Source of the DNA: JBEVEP01 sp040512755
GTDB taxonomy: Bacteria; Pseudomonadota; Alphaproteobacteria; Rhizobiales; Rhizobiaceae
Assembly: GCA_040512755.1 (NCBI GenBank)
Contig: JBEVEP010000204.1
Coordinates: forward strand, 1 to 20,162
DNA length: 20,162 nt
Direction of reading: 5' to 3'
This document shows, piece after piece, positions 1 through 6,758 of this stretch. The notes under the pieces were generated by a model. It did no database searches. It had not been told where the DNA came from and saw only the letters and a program-made list of their open reading frames with translations. A program made the translations under genes and the position numbers. The first letter of the stretch is position 1, and each line of letters starts with the position of its first letter.

Positions 1-527
1 TAGTTGCGGTTGAGTGAGTTCAGGCCAGCCAGCTTGGCGTGCAGGTTCTTTTCCTTCACCGTGGCCTGCAATTCGGGCGCAACCATTGTTTGCGGAAGCG
101 CGGCAAGTTCAGTGCGAACTGAATTTGCCTTCGCGGCCTTGACCTTCGAGGCCGACCCCCGTTTTTCGGCAAATTGGGAAGATGACTTCGATTTCTGAGT
201 CACCTTGCCCGACCGGGAATGCGACTTGCTGAAGAGCGACCCGGAGTGACCTGCTGCGGAGGCTGACTTGCCTCCAGCTTTGTTTGAATGACTGCTGCCG
301 CCGGCTTTGCCGCCGTTGCCATGTCCGCCGCCATTACTCTTTCCTCCGCCGCCGCCATTACCGCCACCGCCATTGCCGTTTCCACCTCCTCCGCCATTGC
401 CGCCTTTGGCTGCTTGAGCGCTGGAGAGGTCATACGAGCCGAGGCTGCCAAGATCGAGATGAACTGGTAACGCGCTTAAAGCGAATGCCGAAACGGCTCC
501 GATGAGGAGCTTTCTGACTCTTTTCAT
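1..527 (-). CDS. Gly/Asn-rich exported protein, partial (C-terminus beyond left edge)
   Basis: An open frame runs on the minus strand from an ATG at 527-525 to the left edge without a stop, giving 175 complete codons. A GGAGG ribosome-binding site at 539-535 sits 7 bases before the ATG. The protein starts with a basic stretch (MKRVRK) and a hydrophobic segment, followed by AQAAK at about residues 37-41, which looks like a signal-peptide cleavage region. Residues 42 to about 85 are a low-complexity Gly/Asn/Lys/His run. After that comes a Ser/Lys-rich stretch and a more ordinary tail containing LHAKLAGLNSLN, which is cut by the window. I recall similar short Gly-rich secreted proteins of unknown function in rhizobia, but no function can be given. 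The 121-bp gap from the adenine deaminase stop suggests its own promoter. Confidence 0.75.
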   Translation of the reverse strand, partial: MKRVRKLLIGAVSAFALSALPVHLDLGSLGSYDLSSAQAAKGGNGGGGGNGNGGGGNGGGGGKSNGGGHGNGGKAGGSSHSNKAGGKSASAAGHSGSLFSKSHSRSGKVTQKSKSSSQFAEKRGSASKVKAAKANSVRTELAALPQTMVAPELQATVKEKNLHAKLAGLNSLNRN

Positions 528-648
528 GGCCGATCCTCCAATGCGATTCTGCATTAGAAATAGCGGGGCAACCGCCTGACTGACACGGCTCCGGAGCTAA
601 AACTGCGTATCATCGCCGTAACATTAGGTGATGTTAGTGTAGGGCAGC

Positions 649-2466
649 CTAAATAAACAGGTCGACTTTTTCGAACTTCGTCACATCGACGATGCCGACA
701 TCGGAGATGCGGAGTTCCGGTATCACCACCAGCGCCAGCAGTGAGTGCTGCATGTATGCGTTGTTCAAGGTGCAGCCCATCTTGCGCATGGCCTCCACGA
801 GCTGTTCGGCCTTCGCAGCCACCGTTTCCGCCCGCTCGTCCGACATCAGTCCCGCGATCGGCATCTCCACAAGCGCCAACTGCCGGCTCTTGGAGAAGAG
901 GACCACGCCTCCCCCGATTTCACCCAGCCGATTGGCCGCCAGCGCCATATCTTCCTTGTTGGTGCCGACGACGATCATATGGTGCGAGTCATGCGCGACC
1001 GTCGAAGCGATCGCGCAGTCTTCGACATAGCCGAAGCCCGAAACGAAGCCATTGGTCACCTGGCCGGTGCCGCGATGGCGTTCCACAAGCGCGATCTGGC
1101 AGACGTCGCCGCGCCGGTCCATGCCCACAAACCCGTCCTCGACCGGCAGATCGGCCTCCAGCGCGCGCGTCGGCGCCTGGTTTTCGATTACGCCGATGAC
1201 TCGGACGCGCACTTCGTTCGCACCTTGCGGGGCGGCGATGTCGAAGTCCGTGGCGGTCAACGTCTTGCCGAGCTTGACGGTGTTGCGGGCTTGAGCCGGA
1301 TAGTCATAGGCGGCGATTTCCGCTTCCAGCCTGCCCTCCTTGGCGAGCCGCACGCCCCGCGCGTAGACTTCGTCGATACGAAGTGACGGGAGATCCGGGA
1401 CGATGAGGAAATCGGCCAGGCGACCCGGTGCGATCGATCCGATCTCGCGCTCGAGGCGGAAATGCTGCGCGGTGTTCAGCGTGGCCATCTGTATGGCGGT
1501 CACCGGCTTCAGGCCTTGCGCGATGGCGTGCCGGACGACCCGGTCCATATGGCCTTCGTTGATAAGCGTACCGGAATGGCTGTCATCCGTGCAGAGGATG
1601 AAATTGCGAGGGTCGATCCCCTGTTCAGTCACCGCTTTGATCTGCGCAGCGACATCATACCAGGCCGAGCCCAGACGAAGCATCGCTTTCATCCCCTGGC
1701 GCACGCGCGCAATCGCATCCTCGGCCCGCGTTCCCTCATGGTCATCCTCGGCGCCGCCGGCGACATAACCGTGAAAGCCGAGACCAAGGTCGGGCGACGC
1801 ATAGTGCCCTCCGACGGTTCGCCCGGCTTTAACCGTCGCAGCAATCTCGCCTGCCATCACGGGATGGTTGGCGGCCACACCCGGAAAATTCATCACCTCG
1901 CCAAGGCCGATGATGTTCTCCCAGGTCATCGCCTCTTCAACATCGCGAACCGTCAGCGTCGCGCCCGCGTTCTCCAAGCCAGGGGCGGACGGTACGCAGG
2001 ATGGCATCTGGACATGCACGTTGATCGGCATGGCAAGCGCCTCGTCGTGCATCAGCCGCACGCCTTCGAGGCCAAGCACGTTGGCTATTTCGTGCGGGTC
2101 GACGAACATCGAGGTCGTGCCGTGCGGGATGACAGCGCGGCAGAATTCGGTGACCGTCACCATTCCGCTTTCGACATGCATATGTCCATCGCACAACCCT
2201 GGCACCAGATAGCGCCCGCCCGCATCGACGACCTTGGTTGCCGGGCCGATCGCATGGCCGGCATCCGGCCCGCAATAAGCGAATCGCCCGGCGACAATCG
2301 CGATGTCTGTCGCCGGAACAATCTCGCCCGAATGAACATTCACCCAGCGTCCGTTGCGCACGACGAGGTCGGCCGGGCTACGGCCGGTTGCAACATCGAC
2401 GAGGCGAGCAGCGACGTCCGTCCACGGCGCAGGCTTGTTGGATCTTGCTGCTGCATGAGGGCTCAT
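649..2466 (-). CDS. ade: Adenine deaminase (Ade family, COG1001)
   Basis: This 605-residue protein belongs to the amidohydrolase superfamily. The family deaminates adenine to hypoxanthine and ammonia in the cytoplasm as part of purine salvage or catabolism. The metal-binding motif HMHVESG is at residues 95-101, followed by VDPHEIANV (about 122-130), GLGEVMNFPG, a GH...DDHE segment and CTDDSHSG with the late catalytic Asp. The C-terminal half (IASTVAHDSHH, GGGVV) matches the extra domain of Ade enzymes. The length of about 600 is normal for the family. AGGAG lies 7-8 bases before the ATG. The segment usually read as DGHAPGLSG in E. coli-type enzymes is GGHYASPDLG here, so it belongs to a divergent branch and the substrate may differ. 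It is divergent from tctC, with 239 bp between the two starts. Confidence 0.9.
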   Translation of the reverse strand: MSPHAAARSNKPAPWTDVAARLVDVATGRSPADLVVRNGRWVNVHSGEIVPATDIAIVAGRFAYCGPDAGHAIGPATKVVDAGGRYLVPGLCDGHMHVESGMVTVTEFCRAVIPHGTTSMFVDPHEIANVLGLEGVRLMHDEALAMPINVHVQMPSCVPSAPGLENAGATLTVRDVEEAMTWENIIGLGEVMNFPGVAANHPVMAGEIAATVKAGRTVGGHYASPDLGLGFHGYVAGGAEDDHEGTRAEDAIARVRQGMKAMLRLGSAWYDVAAQIKAVTEQGIDPRNFILCTDDSHSGTLINEGHMDRVVRHAIAQGLKPVTAIQMATLNTAQHFRLEREIGSIAPGRLADFLIVPDLPSLRIDEVYARGVRLAKEGRLEAEIAAYDYPAQARNTVKLGKTLTATDFDIAAPQGANEVRVRVIGVIENQAPTRALEADLPVEDGFVGMDRRGDVCQIALVERHRGTGQVTNGFVSGFGYVEDCAIASTVAHDSHHMIVVGTNKEDMALAANRLGEIGGGVVLFSKSRQLALVEMPIAGLMSDERAETVAAKAEQLVEAMRKMGCTLNNAYMQHSLLALVVIPELRISDVGIVDVTKFEKVDLFI

Positions 2467-2705
2467 GGCGATACTCCTGATTCAGCCAAATGTGCCAAGC
2501 CGTGGCCCGTTTGACCAGTTGCCAGCTCCGGAAAACGCCAGCACGGGAACAATGCCGGCCGCGCCCTTGACACGTCGGCTCCGGTCCCTTTCGATAGCCA
2601 TCCGCATCGGGTTGGCCATCCTTCATGGCGCTGCCCGTAACGAAAAGAGCGGCAGGGGCAATGCGGCCGCAAGAGGTCTGCCACTCAAGGCTGGGAGAAT
2701 TCGCA

Positions 2706-3683
2706 ATGAGGAAGCTAGTCGCAACACTCGCCGCCGCCGCAGCTTGGGCGCTGACGGTAACAGGGGCCGACGCGCAAACCTATCCAGATCGGCCGATCAC
2801 CATGGTCGTGCCCTTCGCCGCCGGTGGACCAACCGATACGGTCACGCGGCTTGTCGCCGAATCAATGTCGAAAGACCTTGGCCAGCAGATCGTGGTCGAG
2901 AATGTCGGCGGCGCCGGAGGTACGCTCGGCGCTGCCCGTGTCGCGCAGGCCGATCCAGACGGCTACACGCTGCTCCTTCACCATATCGGTATGGCGACCA
3001 GCGCCACGCTCTATCGCAAGCTCGCCTACGACACGCTGAACGGGTTCGAATATGTAGGGCTCGTTACGGAAGTGCCGATGACGATCCTCGCACGCAAGGA
3101 TTTCGAGCCCAACGATCTCAAGGGCTTGATCGACTACGTGAAGGCAAACAAAGACAAGGTCACCGTAGCGAACGCCGGCATCGGCGCAGCCTCCCATTTG
3201 TGCGGCATGATGTTCATGAGCGCCATCGAGACACCGCTCCTTACCGTGCCCTACAAGGGTACCGGTCCGGCGATGACGGACCTGCTCGGCGGCCAGGTCG
3301 ACATCATGTGCGACCAGACCACCAACACGACGAAGCAGATCCAGGGTGGCACCGTGAAGGCCTATGCGGTGACTTCCGCAAAGCGGCTCGACGTTCTGCC
3401 CGACGTTCCGACCGCCGAGGAAGGCGGCCTCCCCGGCTTCCAGGTCGGCATCTGGCACGGAATCTACGCCCCCAAGGGTACCCCGGCGGAGGTTACCGAG
3501 CGGCTGTCGCAGTCGTTGCAGAAGGCATTGAAGGACCCCAACGTTGTCGCCCGTTTCGCCGAACTGGGCACCGTGCCCTCTTCCGACGCCGATGCGACCC
3601 CCGCGGCGCTGAAAGCCAAGCTCGAAGGTGAGATAGGGCGCTGGAAGCCGGTGATCGATGCCGCCGGCCAGTATGCCGACTGA
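2706..3683 (+). CDS. tctC: Tripartite tricarboxylate transporter substrate-binding protein (TctC/Bug family)
   Basis: This is a periplasmic solute receptor of the tripartite tricarboxylate transporter family, which captures small, usually carboxylated, ligands and passes them to TctAB. The start at 2706 is chosen because GGGAGA at 2693-2698 is well placed and because translation from here begins with a clean signal peptide (MRKL, hydrophobic Ala-rich core, GADA before QTYP, cleavage after about residue 23). An in-frame ATG 27 codons upstream lacks both. The mature protein shows the family hallmarks YPDRPITMVVPFAAGG, VVENVGGAGG, VPYKGTGPAMTDLLGGQVD and PDVPTAEEGGLPGF. Length is 325 residues, as usual. 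A TTGACA hexamer at 2567-2572 could be a -35 element, but no good -10 follows. The ligand cannot be read from sequence. Confidence 0.93.
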   Translation: MRKLVATLAAAAAWALTVTGADAQTYPDRPITMVVPFAAGGPTDTVTRLVAESMSKDLGQQIVVENVGGAGGTLGAARVAQADPDGYTLLLHHIGMATSATLYRKLAYDTLNGFEYVGLVTEVPMTILARKDFEPNDLKGLIDYVKANKDKVTVANAGIGAASHLCGMMFMSAIETPLLTVPYKGTGPAMTDLLGGQVDIMCDQTTNTTKQIQGGTVKAYAVTSAKRLDVLPDVPTAEEGGLPGFQVGIWHGIYAPKGTPAEVTERLSQSLQKALKDPNVVARFAELGTVPSSDADATPAALKAKLEGEIGRWKPVIDAAGQYAD

Positions 3684-3691
3684 TGTTTGAA

Positions 3692-3718
3692 GGGGCGCCG
3701 GACGGGCGCCCCTTTTTT
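3692..3718 (+). terminator. Intrinsic terminator between tctC and tctB
   Basis: A perfect 8-bp GC stem, GGGGCGCC (3692-3699) with GGCGCCCC (3705-3712), encloses a 5-base loop and is followed directly by six T residues (3713-3718). It starts 8 bases after the tctC stop and ends 54 bases before the tctB start. The position suggests partial termination, so that the receptor gene is expressed more than the membrane genes. Confidence 0.85.
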
Positions 3719-3772
3719 CTTCCAAAAGCGCAATAGCGTTTTGCTGTTGCAGCGGCCTCAGGGTTCTCGCTC

Positions 3773-4234
3773 ATGAAATCGATCGGCATCGACCTCACCA
3801 ACGGCCTCTGCGGCGCGATCTTCATCGCTGTCGGGCTAATCTTCGGATACCAGTCGTGGAATCTCGAGATCGGCACAGCCTTCCGTATGGGGCCTGGCTA
3901 TTTTCCGCTGGTTCTCTCCATCATCCTCATCCTTCTCGGCATTGTTGTCTTCGTCCAGGCGACGCGTATTGCGGGCGAGCCTGTCGGACCAATTGCATGG
4001 CGCGGGATGCTGTTCATCCTGCCTGCGCCGATATTCTTCGGCTTGACCGTCCGGGGGCTCGGCTTTGTGCCGTCGATCTTCCTGACTGCAATGATTGCCG
4101 CTTTCGCCTCGAGCCGTATGCGGCCCGGTATGGCCCTGCTACTGTCCGCAGGCCTGACGCTTTTCTCCGTGATCGTCTTCAGCTACGCGTTGGGCCTGCC
4201 GTTCCAGCGCTTCGGCCCCTGGCTGTCATTCTGA
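3773..4234 (+). CDS. tctB: Tripartite tricarboxylate transporter small membrane subunit (TctB family)
   Basis: This 153-residue integral membrane protein has four hydrophobic segments: near the N-terminus (GAIFIAVGLIFGYQSW), then YFPLVLSIILILLGIVVFV, then MLFILPAPIFFGLTVRG with the following SIFLTAMIAAF, and a last one (ALLLSAGLTLFSVIVFSYALGL). The motif GPGYFPLVL after the first segment is typical of TctB. It partners TctA in the inner membrane. The gene lies between tctC and tctA, which is the standard order, and its stop is 13 bases before the tctA start. Its own ribosome-binding site is weak (CAGGG about 12 bases upstream). It may depend on transcription passing the upstream terminator, or on a promoter in the short gap. 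Confidence 0.9.
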   Translation: MKSIGIDLTNGLCGAIFIAVGLIFGYQSWNLEIGTAFRMGPGYFPLVLSIILILLGIVVFVQATRIAGEPVGPIAWRGMLFILPAPIFFGLTVRGLGFVPSIFLTAMIAAFASSRMRPGMALLLSAGLTLFSVIVFSYALGLPFQRFGPWLSF

Positions 4235-4247
4235 AGGAGGCTGGCGC

Positions 4248-5756
4248 ATGGAACTTTTCGACAATCTCGCGCTCGGCTTCGCGACAGCATCGACATTTTG
4301 GAACCTGCTTTTCTGTCTGATCGGCGTACTGCTTGGAACCCTGATCGGCGTGCTGCCCGGTATCGGTGCCACGGCGACGATCGCCATGCTGTTGCCAATC
4401 ACCTTCCAGATCGGCGATCCGGTATCGTCGCTGATCATGCTGGCCGGCATCTATTACGGCGCGCAGTATGGCGGCTCGACGACCGCGATCCTCATCAACA
4501 TGCCCGGCGAATCCTCGTCTGCAGTCACGGCGATCGATGGCTATCAGATGGCCCGTCAAGGCCGCGCGGGAGCGGCCCTGGCGATCGCGGCAATCGGGTC
4601 GTTCTTCGCCGGCACGGTAGCAACATTCCTCGTTGCGCTGTTCGCGCCGCCCCTCACCGCCATCGCGCTCGAGTTCGGCTCGGCGGAGTATTTCTCGCTT
4701 ATGGTTGTCGGCCTCGTATCTTCCATCGCACTGGCGCATGGTTCGATCGTCAAAGCCATGGCGATGGTCGTAGTCGGCCTGCTGCTCGGACTGGTCGGCA
4801 CTGACATCTACACTGGCACTCCCCGCTTCACCCTTGGCATTCGCGAATATGCCGATGGGCTGAACTTCGTGGCCGTTGCGGTCGGCGTCTTCGGTATCGC
4901 CGAAATCCTGCGCAATCTGGAGAACGAGCACGAGCGATCGGTGCTGATCCGCAAGGTCAGCGGGCTGATGCCGACGCGGGAGGACTTCAAGAGGATGGCC
5001 GGCCCTATCGTGCGGGGTACGGCCATCGGCTCTGCGCTTGGCATCTTGCCCGGCGGCGGCGCGATCCTGGCCGCTTTCGCCTCCTATACCGTCGAGAAGC
5101 GCCTCTCCGACAGGCCCCAGGAGTTCGGCAAGGGCGCGATTGCCGGCGTTGCAGGGCCGGAATCGGCCAACAATGCCGGCGCGCAAACCTCGTTTATTCC
5201 GATGCTGACGCTCGGTATCCCAGCCAATCCCGTCATGGCGCTGATGATCGGGGCAATGATCATCCAGGGAATTGTGCCCGGCCCCAATGTCGCCACCGAG
5301 CAGCCTGCGCTTTTCTGGGGAATCATTGCCTCGATGTGGATCGGCAACCTGATGCTAATCGTGCTCAATCTGCCGCTGATCGGCCTGTGGGTGAAGCTGC
5401 TGACGATCCCCTATTATGTGCTGTTCCCGATTATCATGGCGTTCTGTTCGATAGGCGTCTACAGCGTCAATTCCAACGTTTATGACCTCTTCTCGGTAGC
5501 CTTCTTCGGCCTCGTCGGCTACGTGCTCCTGAAACTGCGCTGTGAACCGGCTCCGCTTCTGCTTGGCTTTGTGCTCGGCCCATTGCTGGAAGAGCATTTG
5601 CGGCGGGCGATGATCCTTTCGCGAGGCGACCCGAGGACATTCGTCACGCGGCCGCTCAGCGCCTTCCTGCTCGCTATTGCTGTCGCAGTCCTCGTGATCG
5701 TCTTCCTGCCAGCCGTGAAAAAGAAGCGCGAGGAAGTCTTCGTCGAGGAGAATTGA
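4248..5756 (+). CDS. tctA: Tripartite tricarboxylate transporter large permease (TctA family)
   Basis: This 502-residue polytopic inner-membrane protein is the translocating subunit of a tripartite tricarboxylate transporter, thought to be driven by an ion gradient. It shows the repeated TctA signatures: GTLIGVLPGIGATATIAMLLP near the N-terminus, YYGAQYGGSTTAILINMPGE, and in the second half LGILPGGGAILAAFASY and GVAGPESANNAGAQTSFIPMLTLGIP. The length matches the family. AAGGAGG at 4234-4240 is a near-ideal ribosome-binding site 7 bases before the ATG. It is the last gene of the tctCBA cluster and ends 98 bp before the convergent end of the molybdenum hydroxylase operon. Confidence 0.95.
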   Translation: MELFDNLALGFATASTFWNLLFCLIGVLLGTLIGVLPGIGATATIAMLLPITFQIGDPVSSLIMLAGIYYGAQYGGSTTAILINMPGESSSAVTAIDGYQMARQGRAGAALAIAAIGSFFAGTVATFLVALFAPPLTAIALEFGSAEYFSLMVVGLVSSIALAHGSIVKAMAMVVVGLLLGLVGTDIYTGTPRFTLGIREYADGLNFVAVAVGVFGIAEILRNLENEHERSVLIRKVSGLMPTREDFKRMAGPIVRGTAIGSALGILPGGGAILAAFASYTVEKRLSDRPQEFGKGAIAGVAGPESANNAGAQTSFIPMLTLGIPANPVMALMIGAMIIQGIVPGPNVATEQPALFWGIIASMWIGNLMLIVLNLPLIGLWVKLLTIPYYVLFPIIMAFCSIGVYSVNSNVYDLFSVAFFGLVGYVLLKLRCEPAPLLLGFVLGPLLEEHLRRAMILSRGDPRTFVTRPLSAFLLAIAVAVLVIVFLPAVKKKREEVFVEEN

Positions 5757-5776
5757 GCGATAGTCGCAACACACCC

Positions 5777-5846
5777 CGGCCCGGGCGATGTCCGGGCCGA
5801 AGCAGCAAGCATCGTTTGCCCCGAGGGGGCGTCGCCGAGCCGATGC
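5777..5846. terminator. Hairpin pair between convergent tctA and FAD-subunit gene
   Basis: Two stems fill the 98-bp convergent gap. CGGCCCGG (5777-5784) pairs with CCGGGCCG (5792-5799) around 7 bases. Then GCATCG (5809-5814) pairs with CGATGC (5841-5846) and contains an inner GCCCC/GGGGC hairpin (5818-5830). Neither has a long T-tract, so they are candidate bidirectional transcription ends rather than classical intrinsic terminators. Confidence 0.45.
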
Positions 5847-5854
5847 TCGAACCG

Positions 5855-6652
5855 TCAGGCGTTGGCGGCCGCTACTGCGCGCTTGGCCATCACGACGACA
5901 AGGTTCGCCCGGTATTCGGGAGAGGCGTGGAGGTCGCCCATCATCTTTGAGGGCGACAGCTTGATGCCCTCCAATGCCGAAGCATCGAACTTCTTGGCCA
6001 GGGCGGCCTCGATCTCTTTCGAACGGAAGACGCCGTCCTCGCCTGCGCCCGTGACCGCGGCGCGGACGCCATCCTTGCTCTTGGCCACGAAGACGCCGGT
6101 CATGGCATAACGCGAGGCTGGGTTCGGGAACTTGGCATAGCCGGTTTTAGCAGGCACCGTGAAGGTCACGGCCGTGATGATCTCACCATCCTTCAGCGAC
6201 GTCTCGAACAGGCCGGTGAAGAACTTCGCGGCCGAGATCTTGCGCTTGTTGGTAACGATGGTCGCGTCCAGCGCCAGCGCAGCCGCCGGGTAGTCCGCCG
6301 CCGGATCATTGTTGGCGATCGACCCGCCGATCGTACCCTTATGGCGCACATGCGGGTCGCCGATATGGCTGGCGAGATGGCAGAGCGCAGGGCAAACCTT
6401 CCTGAGCTTCTCATTGGTGGCGACGTCGTGATGCGTCGTGGCAGCGCCGATCGTTACCGTCTTGCCGGACAAGGTGATGCCGATCAGCGCGGGGATACGG
6501 CTGATGTCGATCACATCGGACGGAGCCGCGAGCCGAACCTTCATGGCAGGGATGAGCGTCATCCCACCAGCCAGGATCTTGGCGTCTCCCTGCTTGGCCA
6601 GCTTTGCTGCATCAGCAACGGAAGCGGCCCGGTGATAATTGACTGCGTACAT
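5855..6652 (-). CDS. coxM: Molybdenum hydroxylase FAD-binding (medium) subunit, CoxM-like
   Basis: This 265-residue protein is the FAD-binding medium subunit of a xanthine dehydrogenase/CO dehydrogenase family enzyme, moving electrons from the iron-sulfur subunit to an acceptor. The two flavin-binding signatures are visible: ILAGGMTLIPAMK near residues 27-39 and TIGGSIANNDPAADYPAA near 104-121. The C-terminal CO_deh_flav_C-type domain follows. GAGGAG upstream supports the ATG at 6652. It is the last gene of the S-L-M operon and is separated from the large-subunit gene by 106 bp that contain an unusual repeat. The cox name is by family; CO as substrate is not implied. Confidence 0.9.
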   Translation of the reverse strand: MYAVNYHRAASVADAAKLAKQGDAKILAGGMTLIPAMKVRLAAPSDVIDISRIPALIGITLSGKTVTIGAATTHHDVATNEKLRKVCPALCHLASHIGDPHVRHKGTIGGSIANNDPAADYPAAALALDATIVTNKRKISAAKFFTGLFETSLKDGEIITAVTFTVPAKTGYAKFPNPASRYAMTGVFVAKSKDGVRAAVTGAGEDGVFRSKEIEAALAKKFDASALEGIKLSPSKMMGDLHASPEYRANLVVVMAKRAVAAANA

Positions 6653-6677
6653 TGCCTCGTCTCCTCAAGGAGTGATT

Positions 6678-6754
6678 GGTGAATGGCAAGTGGTGAATGG
6701 TGAGTTGTCAGATCTGGCGATTTTCCATTCAGCATTCACTATTCATCATTCACC
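6678..6754. repeat. Imperfect inverted repeat of TGAATGG-like units inside the hydroxylase operon
   Basis: The left arm (6678-6705) and right arm (6727-6754) are 28 bases each and match as inverted copies at about 21 of 28 positions, with a 21-base spacer. Both arms are built from short units resembling GTGAATG or its complement. The spacer holds a small near-palindrome around AGATCT. The element fills most of the gap between the large- and medium-subunit genes and could fold in the mRNA. Confidence 0.7.
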
Positions 6755-6758
6755 TTGT

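Noticed and set aside
1462..2514. 350-codon open frame on the plus strand opposite adenine deaminase
   Set aside because: Shadow of the deaminase codons, with no motif and an Arg/His-rich composition.
2567..2596. Sigma-70 promoter for tctC
   Set aside because: TTGACA at 2567-2572 is a perfect -35, but the best -10 at normal spacing (TTCGAT or TCGATA) is poor, so it is not listed as a feature.
4179..5186. 335-codon open frame on the minus strand opposite tctA
   Set aside because: Arg/Asp/Gly-rich shadow of tctA, without motifs.
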